From Tachypleus tridentatus (lineage: Eukaryota > Arthropoda > Merostomata > Xiphosura > Limulidae), in contig NC_134829.1 of the NCBI RefSeq assembly GCF_004210375.1, positions 59,326,107-59,390,106 on the forward strand: 64,000 nt of DNA. The letters run 5' to 3'. Each line of letters opens with the position of its first letter. The first letter of the stretch is position 1. Below, one piece after another: positions 51,261 through 61,763 of this stretch. The translations under genes were made by a program, and so were the position numbers. The notes under the pieces are model-generated. The model did no database searches, was not told the origin of the DNA, and saw only the letters and a program-made list of their open reading frames with translations.

Positions 51261-54200
51261 GTAAGTACGTTACCTGTGTTGTCAGTACAAGCTACCGTCA
51301 TTAAGTACATTACCTGTGTTGTCAGTACAAGCTGCCGTCATTAAGTACCTTACCTGTGTGGTCACTACAAGCTACCGTCATTAAGTACGTTACCTGTGTT
51401 GTCAGTACAAGCTACCGTCATTAGGTATATTACCTGTGTTGTCAGTACAAGCTACCGTCATTAAGTATGTTACCTGTGTTGTCAGTACAAGCTACCGTCA
51501 TTAAGTACGTTACCTGTGTTGTCAGTACAAGCTACCGTCATTAAGTACGTTACCTGTGTTGTCAGTACAAGCTACCGTCATTGAGTACGTTACCTGTGTT
51601 GTCAGTACAAGCTACCGTCATTGAGTACGTTACCTGTGTTGTCAGTACAAGCTACCGTCATTGAGTACGTTACCTGTGTTGTCAGTACAAGCTACCGTCA
51701 TTGAGTACGTTACCTGTGTTGTCAGTACAAGCTACCGTCATTAAGTACGTTACCTGTGTTGTCAGTACAAGCTACCGTCATTAAGTACGTTACCTGTGTT
51801 GTCAGTACAAGCTACCGTCATTAAGTACATTACCTGTGTTGTCAGTACAAGCTGCCGTCATTAAGTACCTTACCTGTGTGGTCACTAGAAGCTACCGTCA
51901 TTAAGTATGTTACCTGTGTTGTCAGTACAAGCTACCGTCATTAAGTATGTTACCTGTGTTGTCAGTACAAGCTACCGTCATTGAGTACGTTACCTGTGTT
52001 GTCAGTACAAGCTACCGTCATTGAGTACGTTACCTGTGTTGTCAGTACAAGCTACCGTCATTGAGTACGTTACCTGTGTTGTCAGTACAAGCTACCGTCA
52101 TTGAGTACGTTACCTGTGTTGTCAGTACAAGCTACCGTCATTGAGTACGTTACCTGTGTTGTCAGTACAAGCTACCGTCATTGAGTACGTTACCTGTGTT
52201 GTCAGTACAAGCTACCGTCATTAAGTACGTTACCTGTGTTGTCAGTACAAGCTACCGTCATTGAGTACGTTACCTGTGTTGTCAGTACAAGCTACCGTCA
52301 TTGAGTATGTTACCTGTGTTGTCAGTACAAGCTACCGTCATTAAGTATGTTACCTGTGTTGTCAGTACAAGCTACCGTCATTAAGTACGTTACCTGTGTT
52401 GTCAGTACAAGCTACCGTCATTAAGTACGTTACCTGTGTTGTCAGTACAAGCTACCGTCATTAAGTACGTTACCTGTGTTGTCACTACAAGCTACCGTTA
52501 TTAAGTATGTTACCTGTGTGGTCACTACAAGCTACCGTCATTAAGTATGTTACCTGTGTTGTCACTACAAGCTACCGTTATTAAGTATGTTACCTGCGTT
52601 GTCACTACAAGCTACCGTCATTAAGTATGTTACCTGTGTTGTCACTACAAGCTACCGTCATTAAGTATGTTACCTGTGTTGTCAGTACAAGCTACCGTTA
52701 TTAAGTATGTTACCTGTGTTGTCAGTACAAGCCACCGTTATTAAGTATGTTACCCAGTGTTGTCAGTACAAGCCACCGTCATTAAGCACGTTACCTGTGT
52801 TGTCAGTACAAGCCACCGTCATTAAGTATGTTACCTGTGTTGTCAGTACAAGCTACCGTCATTATGACGTTACCTGTGTTGTCACTACAAGCTACCGTCA
52901 TTAAGTACGTTACCTGTGTTGTCAGTACAAGCTACCGTCATTAAGTATGTTACCTGTGTTGTCAGTACAAGCTACCGTTATTAAGTATGTTACCTGTGTT
53001 GTCAGTACAAGCTACCGTCATTAAGTACGTTACCTGTGTTGTCACAACAAGCTACCGTCATTAAGTACGTTACCTGTGTTGTCAGTACAAGCTACCGTCA
53101 TTAAGTACGTTACCTGTGTTGTCACTACAAGCTACCGTTATTAAGTATGTTACCTGTGTTGTCACTACAAGCTACCGTCATTAAGTACGTTACCTGTGTT
53201 GTCAGTACAAGCTACCGTCATTAAGTACGTTACCTGTGTTGTCAGTACAAGCTACCGTTATTAACTATGTTACCTGTGTTGTCACTACAAGCTACCGTCA
53301 TTAAGTACGTTACCTGTGTTGTCACTACAAGCTACCGTCATTAAGTACGTTACCTGTGTTGTCACTACAAGCTACCGTCATTAAGTACGTTACCTGTGTT
53401 GTCACTACAAGCTACCGTCATTAAGTACGTTACCTGTGTTGTCACTACAAGCTACCGTCATTAAGTACGTTACCTGTGTTGTCACTACAAGCTACCGTCA
53501 TTAAGTACGTTACCTGTGTTGTCACTACAAGCTACCGTCATTAAGTACGTTACCTGTGTTGTCACTACAAGCTACCGTCATTAAGTACGTTACCTGTGTT
53601 GTCAGTACAAGCTACCGTCATTAAGTACGTTACCTGTGTTGTCAGTACAAGCTACCGTCATTAAGTACGTTACCTGTGTTGTCAGTACAAGCTACCGTCA
53701 TTAAGTACGTTACCTGTGTTGTCAGTACAAGCTACCGTCATTAAGTACGTTACCTGTGTTGTCAGTACAAGCTACCGTCATTAAGCACGTTACCCTGTGT
53801 TGTCACCACAAGCTACCGTCATTAAGGTATGTTACCTGTGTTGTCACTCAAGCTACCGTCATTAAGCACGTTACCCAGTGTTGTCACTACAAGCTACCGT
53901 CATTAAGTACGTTACCTGTGTTGTCACTACAAGCCACCGTCATTAAGTACGTTACCCAGTGTTGTCACTACAAGCCACCGTCATTAAATCGTTACCCAGT
54001 GTTGTCACTACAAGCTACCGTCATTAAGCACGTTACCTGTGTTGTCACCACAAGCTACCGTCATTAAGTACGTTACCTGTGTTGTCACTACAAGCTAGCG
54101 TCATTAAGTATGTTACCTGTGTTGTCACTACAAGCTACTGTCATTAAGTATGTTACCTGTGTGGTCAGTACAAGCTACCGTCATTAAGTACGTTACCTGT

Positions 54201-55782
54201 GTGGTCAGTACAAGCTACCGTCATTAAGTACGTTACCTGTGTTGTCACTACAAGCTACCGTCATTAAGTACGTTACCTGTGTTGTCAGTACAAGCTACCG
54301 TCATTAAGTACGTTACCTGTGTTGTCACTACAAGCTACCGTCATTAAGTACGTTACCTGTGTTGTCACCACAAGCCACCGTCATTAAGTATTACCCTGTG
54401 TTGTCACTACAAGCTACCGTCATTAAGTACGTTACCCAGTTGTCAGTACAAGCTACCGTCATTAAATTATATTTACCTGTGTTGTCACTACAAGCTACCG
54501 TCATTAAGTACGTTACCTGTGTGGTCAGTACAAGCTACCGTCATTAAGTACGTTACCTGTGTTGTCACTACAAGCTACCGTCATTAAGTACGTTACCTGT
54601 GTGGTCAGTACAAGCTACCGTCATTAAGTACGTTACCTGTGTGGTCACTACAAGCTACCGTCATTAAGTACGTTACCTGTGTTGTCAGTACAAGCTACCG
54701 TCATTAAGTATATTACCTGTGTTGTCACTACAAGCTACCGTCATTAAGTACGTTACCTGTGTTGTCAGTACAAGCTACCGTCATTAAGTATATTACCTGT
54801 GTTGTCACTACAAGCTACCGTCATTAAGTACGTTACCTGTGTGGTCAGTACAAGCTACCGTCATTAAGTACGTTACCTGTGTCGTCACTACAAGCTACCG
54901 TCATTAAATACGTTACCTGTGTTGTCAGTACAAGCCACCGTCATTAAGTACGTTACCTGTGTTGTCACCGCTACCGTCATTAAATTACGTTACCTGTGTT
55001 GTCACTACAAGCTAGCGTCATTAAGTATGTTACCTGTGTTGTCACTACAAGCTACTGTCATTAAGTATGTTACCTGTGTGGTCAGTACAAGCTACCGTCA
55101 TTAAGTACGTTACCTGTGTGGTCAGTACAAGCTACCGTCATTAAGTACGTTACCTGTGTTGTCACTACAAGCTACCGTCATTAAGTACGTTACCTGTGTT
55201 GTCAGTACAAGCTACCGTCATTAAGTACGTTACCTGTGTGGTCACTACAAGCTACCGTCATTAAGTACGTTACCTGTGTTGTCAGTACAAGCTACCGTCA
55301 TTAAGTATATTACCTGTGTTGTCACCGTCAGCTACCGTCATTAAGTACGTTACCTGTGTTGTCAGTACAAGCTACCGTCATTAAGTATATTACCTGTGTT
55401 GTCACTACAAGCTACCGTCATTAAGTACGTTACCTGTGTGGTCAGTACAAGCTACCGTCATTAAGTACGTTACCTGTGTTGTCACTACAAGCTACCGTCA
55501 TTAAGTACGTTACCTGTGTGGTCAGTACAAGCTACCGTCATTAAGTACGTTACCTGTGTGGTCACTACAAGCTACCGTCATTAAGTACGTTACCTGTGTG
55601 GTCACTACAAGCTACCTTCATTAAGTATGTTACCTGCGTTGTCACTACAAGCTACCGTCATTAAGTATATTACCTGTGTTGTCACTACAAGCTACCGTCA
55701 TTAAGTACGTTACCTGTGTTGTCAGTACAAGCTACCGTCATTAAGTACGTTACCTGTGTGGTCACTACAAGCTACCGTCATT
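51261..55782. repeat. 40-bp tandem minisatellite, about 113 copies
   Basis: The unit is gttacctgtgttgtcagtac followed by aagctaccgtcattaagtac, repeated over 4.5 kb with few indels until about 53790, then more irregularly. Units fall into gtcagtac and gtcactac types plus gtgtgg variants. The first 30 or so copies are almost all of the first type. Internal duplications are visible: the gctgccg unit plus the following gtaccttacc unit at about 51305-51420 recur about 520 bp later. A series beginning with the gctagcg unit at 54093 recurs at 55011. The array sits within the first identified intron of the ADAMTSL gene. As 40 leaves remainder 1 on division by 3, its open frames are repeat by-products with a 40-residue period. 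Confidence 0.97.
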
Positions 55783-56527
55783 ATTGTTTTCTTGGTGTCT
55801 CCGGTGCCTAGCAACCATCGTTTAACTTCCCGATAAGGTTTATGAAGAGACACTACATTTAACAAACACACGGAAACATAAACAAACCTTAACTTTTTTA
55901 CTGGTGTAAGACAGTAACAGTGAAAACAATTGTGAAGCTGTCTTCCTGTTTATATTGTATCTAATGTACGCCTGTTCTAATTCATGTTTAATTAGTCAGA
56001 TTAGCTCGGTATAGTTTTCAATAAATATAAAAATGAAGGATACGGTGTGGAACCAGACTTTGGTTTTGAACGTTTTGTTAACAATTCACATTTTTTTTAA
56101 ACACCTTGTTTTCGAATAAACATATTTAACTTTAACCAAGATAACTGACATAAACAAAACGATATTTGTACATTCCCTTTCAATATATACAGCCTACCAG
56201 TAAGTAAGTACATACCTGAAAATTCAACCATCTCACTAGCGTCACATGTAAATATTCCAATCATATTTCAGTGAAAATCTTGACACGTATGAAAAAATAA
56301 TCCTGCGATTTAACCGTGTTTTCACAAAATCTAATGACTGGATGATGGAAACATGAAATCAAGTGAATTAGAACACCTCAGTGAATTTGGTACTAATATA
56401 GTTTTAGTTACGTTGGAAAACAACAATTTATGTTCATCCTAGGCATCCGAACTGATCAGAATGTCTGTGAAAGGACGTAAGTCGAATGGTTTATTTTAAG
56501 CAGCCGCCACAGATACCATCAGAAGTT
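55783..56527. other. Intronic non-coding
   Basis: Ordinary AT-rich intron sequence between the 40-bp array and the next SINE. No exon with usable splice sites was recognised. Confidence 0.5.
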
Positions 56528-56804
56528 CTGTTTTGTTTTTGAATTTCGCCTAAAGGTACACGAGGTAAAGGTACTGCGCTAGCCGTCCCTAATTTAGGAG
56601 TGTAAGACTAGTGATAAGGCAGCTAGTTATCACCACCCATCGCCAACTCTTTGGCTACTTTCTTTACTAACGAATAATGTAACTAACCGTAACATTTTGA
56701 CGCCTCAACGACTGAAAGGGCGAGTATGTTTGGTATTACGGGGATTCGAACCCGCGACCTTCAGATTACGAGTCGAGTGCCTTAACCACCTGGCCATGCC
56801 GGGG
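56528..56804 (-). mobile_element. tRNA-derived SINE, family A, with target duplication
   Basis: Full-length minus-strand copy flanked by the 10-bp direct repeat atcagaagtt (56518-56527 and 56807-56816). The head at right keeps the B-box complement gggattcgaacccgc and terminal ggccatgccgggg. It is antisense to the ADAMTSL gene. Confidence 0.93.
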
Positions 56805-57255
56805 TAATCAGAAGTTATGTTCATAGAATGGGCTACGTTATCAGGGTAGCTAGACGGAAGCCATTCCTCGTCCCAGGTAATGTTTTAAATCAACATCACT
56901 GGGCACCACAAACCCTATGACACTTTCTTATCTTTCGAATATGGTAGTTTTATTTTTACAACTAGCGCAGAAATTTTAGAATTTTATTATGGACCAACTG
57001 AACTATGAAGTTTCTAGTTATTATTATTTTAAAACTGCTAAATATTTAATTAAATGACTGAGGATTGTTAATGAGCAGTCATTGGATTATTGGCAGTGAA
57101 CAGGAGTCGAACATCCAGTGATTTTTTTTATACACGGTTTGAACAAACTTGCATTTGAGAGTTGTATCGATAAACATCTCGATTCGTGAGTTTTTATCTA
57201 TTTTTACATGCGGACATTGTTTTACATTCTTTATTTTGTATGTTGGTACTAACAG

Positions 57256-57420
57256 ACCAATCAGAGGAGAAGCGACACTCCAATCGGATGGTCGGAATGG
57301 AGTCTCTGGGGGATATGCTCAAGGAGCTGCGACGGTGGCGTCACCTACCAAATTCGACAGTGTTTACAGAAAACGGGGTGCCGTGGAGATTCAATACGTT
57401 ACCGTATTTGTAATATGCAG
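57256..57420 (+). CDS. ADAMTSL1/3-like gene, first TSP1 repeat exon
   Basis: ADAMTS-like proteins are secreted extracellular-matrix glycoproteins related to ADAMTS proteases but lacking the protease domain. The ADAMTSL1/3 (punctin) group includes C. elegans MADD-4, a synapse organiser. This 55-codon exon, phase 0 at both ends, follows acceptor aacag and precedes donor gtaaaa. It reads TNQRRSDTPI and then a TSP1 repeat: GWSEWSLWGICSRSCDGGVT, YQIRQC, GCRGDSIRYRICNMQ. The WxxWxxW motif is the C-mannosylation signature. The CSRSCD segment has Asp where the O-fucosylation consensus (C-x-x-S/T-C-G) has Gly. An in-frame taa just upstream of the acceptor fixes the left boundary. The longer open frames overlapping this exon are out of frame with it and are shadows. 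Recognition rests on strong similarity to the family's CSRTCGGG...IRYRTC pattern. Confidence 0.88.
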
Positions 57421-57833
57421 GTAAAATAAGAAATTTGTTTGAACTTTTAATACACTATGCCTTCGGGCAAGTCAAGGCAAAATCAATAAGCGACACCATA
57501 AGCCCTCGTAGTGTCTGTGTTAGAAAGACACTTTGAAATGCAGAATCACCATTCTTAAGTCAAGTACTTTGTGAATCTTTAAAAATGTGCTGTTTTTATG
57601 TATATTTATAGCAAAGAGATTCGTTATAGCTACTAGCAATGTATATATTTGTTTAGGGATGGAAAAACCAAAAATAAAAAAACGTCGCCATACAAACAAA
57701 CTAAGAAAGAAGCAAGACTACAAACTTGCCCTTTCACAGTGTAGTGTCTACCTTAGTTTCTAATTTTTAGTCTTGGTTTTTGAAAGCTTGTGTTATCATG
57801 AAAAATAGAAGTTCAATGCTCTCTTTAATGATC

Positions 57834-57961
57834 GTGTGTGTTTGTCTGTGTTTTCTTATAACAAAGCAACATCGGGCTATCTGCTGAGTTCACCGAGGGG
57901 AATCGAACCGCCGATTTTAGAGTTGTAAATCAGTAAACTTACCGCTGTACCAGCGGTGGAC
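57834..57961 (-). mobile_element. tRNA-derived SINE, family B (left arm of inverted pair)
   Basis: Minus-strand copy. The tail (tgtgttttcttataacaaag) is at left and the tRNA-like head (B-box complement ggggaatcgaacc, then accgctgtaccagcggtgg) is at right. It faces the plus-strand copy starting at 57983 head to head. Confidence 0.88.
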
Positions 57962-57982
57962 TTTTAACCATACCTACTAAAG

Positions 57983-58109
57983 AGTTCCCTGCTAGTACAG
58001 TGGTAAGTCTTCGGATTTACAGCGATAAAATCAGGGGTTCGATTCCCCTTGGTGGACTCAGCAGATAGCCCAATGTGGCTTTGCTATAAGAAAACACACA
58101 CAAACACAC
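57983..58109 (+). mobile_element. tRNA-derived SINE, family B (right arm of inverted pair)
   Basis: Plus-strand copy. The head contains ctagtacagtggtaagtctt and ggggttcgattcccc, and the tail contains tagcccaatgtggctttgct and an (ACAC)n end. It is bounded by the perfect 11-bp target duplication acctactaaag (57972-57982 and 58110-58120), so it is the younger of the pair. It ends 138 bp before the cysteine-rich exon. Confidence 0.92.
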
Positions 58110-58247
58110 ACCTACTAAAGTTAACGTAAACGTTATATATTCTATAGCGCACGTAAATAATTCCAGGTGTGTGCGACATATTTGTTATTTGTAGAATTCT
58201 TGAGTGCACGACAATATAAAAGGGTAAGATTCGTTGTTTCTTTTCAG

Positions 58248-58477
58248 CCTTGCAAGGACAGGTCTGACTTTCGAGCTATGCAGTGCAAGGCCTACGACAA
58301 CAGACCATACCGAGGACGGCTCTACGACTGGAAGCCATTCCACGATCCGGAAGATCCGTGCAGTTTAACGTGCCAGGCAAAGAGTTTCTTATTCGTCGCC
58401 AAACTAGCGCATAAAGCTCAAGATGGCACTCGTTGCCGGAAGGGTTCACTGATATGTGTGTGGAAGGGGTGTGCATG
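58248..58477 (+). CDS. ADAMTSL1/3-like gene, cysteine-rich domain exon
   Basis: This exon follows acceptor ttttcag and ends at donor gtgaat in phase 2. In phase with the previous exon it reads PCKDRSDFRAMQCKAYDN, then LYDWKPFHDPEDPCSLTCQA, KSFLFVAKLAHKAQDGTRC and RKGSLICVWKGCA. The DFRxxQC motif, the DPCSLxCQAK motif, the DGTRC motif and the Cys spacing are those of the ADAMTS/ADAMTSL cysteine-rich domain, and the wording is closest to ADAMTSL1/3. The donor is fixed by the in-frame tga that would follow directly. The next exon should open with x-V-G-C-D in phase, but the phases do not fit that reading (see the exon at 59604). Confidence 0.9.
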
Positions 58478-59021
58478 GTGAATATTCTTATAAGTTCTCG
58501 CCAGGGGTCGTGTTATGTACATGTAAAAAAAAAGCAACAAAAATAAAATATTTTTAACGGTTTTCATTATATATAATATTTTGACTAATACCAATCGGGC
58601 TTTCCATCAGAGTTCGCTCAATATATACATATACTGATAACAGCTTATTTATATATTATTTATACATAGAACACATATAACGTAGCAGGTGAGCGTGTTG
58701 CAGGCTTGCATTTTATTGTGAGGAAGTTGTTCAATACGTAGAAGCTTTATATCAAATGTCTTTCGCTACGTTGCAAGAACAACAGATGTATCAACACGTA
58801 GTAAAGTCTCACTGCGGTTCCTAAACAAGAAATTCTAGGTTATTACACTTACGCTTCAGTCGATTTTCGTACACAAATATTTTTCAGCTAAAACCAAACC
58901 TGATTAATCATAAAAACGCACAAATTATTTTTTTTGTTTATCCACCCATTCGTTTTTTTATTCACTGTTCTTTTAACAACCTAACAGTAACTTAAAGAGT
59001 GACGCGTGTTTGACATGGTTT

Positions 59022-59289
59022 GTTTTTTAATTTCGCGCAAAGCTACACGAGAGCTATCTACGCTAGCCGTCCCTAATTTAGCAGTCTAAGACTAGAGGGA
59101 AGGCAGGTAATCATCATCACCCACCGCCAACTCTTGGGCTACTCTTTAATCAACGAATAGTGGGATTGACCGTCACTTTATAACGCCCTCACGGCTGAAA
59201 GGGCGAGCATATTTGGTGTGACGGGGATTCGAACCCGCGATCCTCGGATTACGATTGAGTGCCTTAACCACCTGGTCATGACGGGCCTA
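59022..59289 (-). mobile_element. tRNA-derived SINE, family A, with target duplication
   Basis: Full-length minus-strand copy in the intron between the 58248 and 59604 exons. It is flanked by a 13-bp duplication tttgacatggttt / tttgacacggttt (59009-59021 and 59290-59302, one mismatch). The exact left boundary is uncertain by a few bases because the duplication merges into the T-rich tail. Confidence 0.92.
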
Positions 59290-59528
59290 TTTGACACGGT
59301 TTAAGTCAACTAGTTAGTAGAGCATACAACCTTGTTTCCGTATAGTTTCGACCGTGTGATCATATATAGATACGAATTAGAATAAAACGAATGTGGATAA
59401 AAACGAAAAGTTGTAAGTCACAATCTGTATCCAGTAATGAAAGATAAAATAAGAAAGAATAAAGTGAACAAACTGATAAACTTTTAATCTAACTAGAGCA
59501 ATATTGTAATTACCCACCAATATATTTA

Positions 59529-59546
59529 TGTATATATATATATATG
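59529..59546. repeat. Short (TA)n microsatellite
   Basis: About nine TA dinucleotides, 58 bp upstream of the 59604 exon. Confidence 0.85.
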
Positions 59547-59603
59547 TACTTAGAATAAGGAGGTAGCCGCATCTGATGCTATTAAATATTCATTGTATTT
59601 CAG

Positions 59604-59749
59604 TCCGTTGGATGTGATCTTCAGCTTGGCTCAGCGAAAAAAGATTGACGAATGTGGAATTTGTGGAGGAAATGGAACAAGTTGTAAATATCCTACTTAT
59701 GAATGGTCAGAAACTGACCTTTCACCTTGTTCTGTGACATGTGGTGGTG
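59604..59749 (+). CDS. ADAMTSL1/3-like gene, end of cysteine-rich domain fused to TSP1-2
   Basis: The exon lies between acceptor tatttcag and donor gtgagt, ending in phase 1. It encodes the end of the cysteine-rich domain (KKIDECGICGGNGTSCK) followed at once by YPTYEWSETDLSPCSVTCGG, the opening of a TSP1 repeat. In ADAMTS and vertebrate ADAMTSL1/3 proteins a spacer domain of over 100 residues separates these; here none is present and both lie in one exon, so no skipped exon can supply it. A second oddity is the frame. The conserved GCDxQLGS motif is present as VGCDLQLGSAKK in one frame, but the frame then meets tga after a run of six A; the IDECGICGG part is one base further on. Spliced in the phase left by the upstream exon, the reading is open throughout but gives CPLDVIFSLAQRKKIDECG instead of the conserved motif. 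CSVTCG is an intact O-fucosylation site. Confidence 0.85.
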
Positions 59750-60323
59750 GTGAGTACTACTTGTCCATTTACACATTTTTTATGACTTATAACGGTGCTA
59801 ATTGTGTATTCTGTGTAAATTATGTGACTTGAGCTAATGGTTAATATGTTGGTTTTTTTATCTAAACTTAGGGTCCTGTGTATTTCACAGATGTAGTCGT
59901 GAAAAAAGGTCACTCTGCTTCAAGTGAGATGTGCCTTATACCATGCATTAGTGTCGACCGTTATGAGCTCTTATAAGTTTTCTTATAAAATAAGCAGCTT
60001 AAGTCTTTCCACAACCATATTATCCTTAGGTCATTAAGTTGATTAATCTAATTTCACATTACAAAGTTTATAATCGTCATCGCTTTTGGGGAAAGATATC
60101 TGGTTAGTGTGTAACTATACGGGCGTAACCGTTACAATAAGTACGAATATAGAAACTTTGTGGTGAAAGTTTCAAAACTGCTACATTTAAATTATATTAC
60201 GTTGTTTTTTGTTTTTTTATGGAAGGAGAAACAGAAACCAATGTAAAGTATTATTAGTTGTTAAGCGAAATCCAACAGAATGGACTATCTGTAACTATCT
60301 GTAATTGTAATATTGTTATTCAG

Positions 60324-60453
60324 GCTATCAGATGTCAAGGCCCATTTGCAGTGATACAGAGACTCGCAAAGAATTTCCCGAAAGATTCTGCGACTTTGCC
60401 ACAAGACCCCGACCTCAAATACGGTTATGTAATACGCAAGTTTGTCCAGCAAT
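60324..60453 (+). CDS. ADAMTSL1/3-like gene, remainder of TSP1-2
   Basis: Acceptor gttattcag, donor gtacgt, phase 1 in and phase 2 out. In the phase set by the previous exon it reads YQMSRPICSDTETRKEF, then PERFCDFATRPRPQIRL and CNTQVCPA. These complete the second TSP1 repeat with the expected six cysteines shared across the two exons. The order CxD...FC...RPxPxxxxCNxxxCPA is the ADAMTSL1/3 pattern for this repeat. Other open frames across this interval are shadows. Confidence 0.88.
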
Positions 60454-60674
60454 GTACGTATACGTAAATATGTACTCACTGTCGAATGATACTACTATGT
60501 TTGAACCTTTAATAAAGGGATGTTTTCTTTTGAGTGAAGCAGATATAAAACTCGGGTATTTTCCAGGATAATTCCTGGAAATCTAGTGATGATGAAAATA
60601 AATAACGGATTGTTGAATGTCGCCCGAAAGTATGGATGTTTGTAAATAGTAATTCGTAATGTCAATGAATTTTT

Positions 60675-60949
60675 GTTTGTTTTGAATTTCGCGCAAAGCT
60701 ACTCGAGGGCTATCTGCGCAAGCCGTCCCTAATTTAGCAGTGTAAAACTAAAGAGAAGGCAGCTAGTAATCGTCACCACCCACCGTCAACTCTTGAGCTA
60801 CTATTTTACCAACGAATAGTGGATTCACCATCACATTATAACGCTCCTACGGCTGAAAGGGCGAACATGTTTGGTGCGACCGGGATTCGAACCCGCGACC
60901 CTCGGAATACGAGTCGAACGCCTTAACACGCTTGGCCATGCCGGGCCCG
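60675..60949 (-). mobile_element. tRNA-derived SINE, family A, with target duplication
   Basis: Full-length minus-strand copy flanked by atgaattttt / atgaactttt (60665-60674 and 60950-60959, one mismatch). The head at right keeps gggattcgaacccgcgaccc and gccatgccgggcc. Confidence 0.92.
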
Positions 60950-61351
60950 ATGAACTTTTAATTCATGAATGTATAAGGTTACGAAATACAATTTCTTTGT
61001 GAGATTTTGCTTCTGTTTTTTTTAACATCCTACACAATTAAATGGACGTTCTCAAAAAGCTTCTTGTAAAAGAAAATTGCTTTTCGTGATGTATGCCTAC
61101 CACTATCTAGAGCAAATATAGATGGTCAAAATTCGATACCGAATAGCAGTACATCACTATATCCAGTCCTCCAACCTTATAGTTTCCTGTTATGTGTTTC
61201 ATTTACAAATCCATTTCTTATTCCCACGATCATTAAGAAACAATTCGTGAGGATCTAAGTAATGCGATGGAAGAAATGTGTATAATACAGTTGATAACAA
61301 AGACGTTTTTCTTAACTAAACTTTTATTGTTACAATTATATTACTTTTCAG

Positions 61352-61553
61352 CTGGATTACCGAAGACTGGGGTCCCTGCAGTGTTCCCTGTGGCGGAGGT
61401 TTCCAAACCCGTAATGTAAAATGTGTTCCAGATTCTTATAACAGAACAAATGTCCAGGTTAACACTAGGTTTTGTTTTCCACCTAAACCCGTCGACCGGC
61501 AACCCTGTAACACTAGGATCTGTCCTCGGTGGTTTGAAGGTCCTTGGTCTGAA
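61352..61553 (+). CDS. ADAMTSL1/3-like gene, TSP1-3 exon
   Basis: Acceptor acttttcag, consensus donor gtaagt, phase 2 in and phase 0 out. After completing an Ile codon from the previous exon it encodes WITEDWGPCSVPCGGGFQTR, NVKCVPDSYNRTNVQVNTRF and CFPPKPVDRQPCNTRICP, then RWFEGPWSE, which opens the fourth repeat. All six TSP1 cysteines are present. CSVPCG has Pro at the position that is fucosylated in other repeats, so O-fucosylation is not expected here. NRT is a potential N-glycosylation site. The splice phase joins cleanly to both neighbours. Confidence 0.92.
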
Positions 61554-61763
61554 GTAAGTTCATTTGTGTTCTAGTTTAGCCATCTTGTTGATTAGGTCCA
61601 ACTGGACCCGTTTTCTAATTTTCTAACCTCTGAATTTCAGTTAAAGTAGACTTTGTAATCTGTATATACAGATACATATAAAAGAATCCTTTTATCAATA
61701 TCCGTTGTTATTTTCAATCACCGCTTTAAAGTCACAAAAGACAATGCCCTGGTAATATACATA

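Noticed and set aside
51261-55782. Repetitive open frames such as those near 52707, 53756, 54359 and 54919
   Set aside because: By-products of the 40-bp tandem unit wherever an indel or variant removes a stop. They lie within an intron and show no frame conservation.
57149-57424. Two overlapping open frames of 91 and 75 codons
   Set aside because: Both are out of frame with the TSP1 exon, which uses the third frame with clear splice sites and the conserved cysteine pattern. They are shadows.
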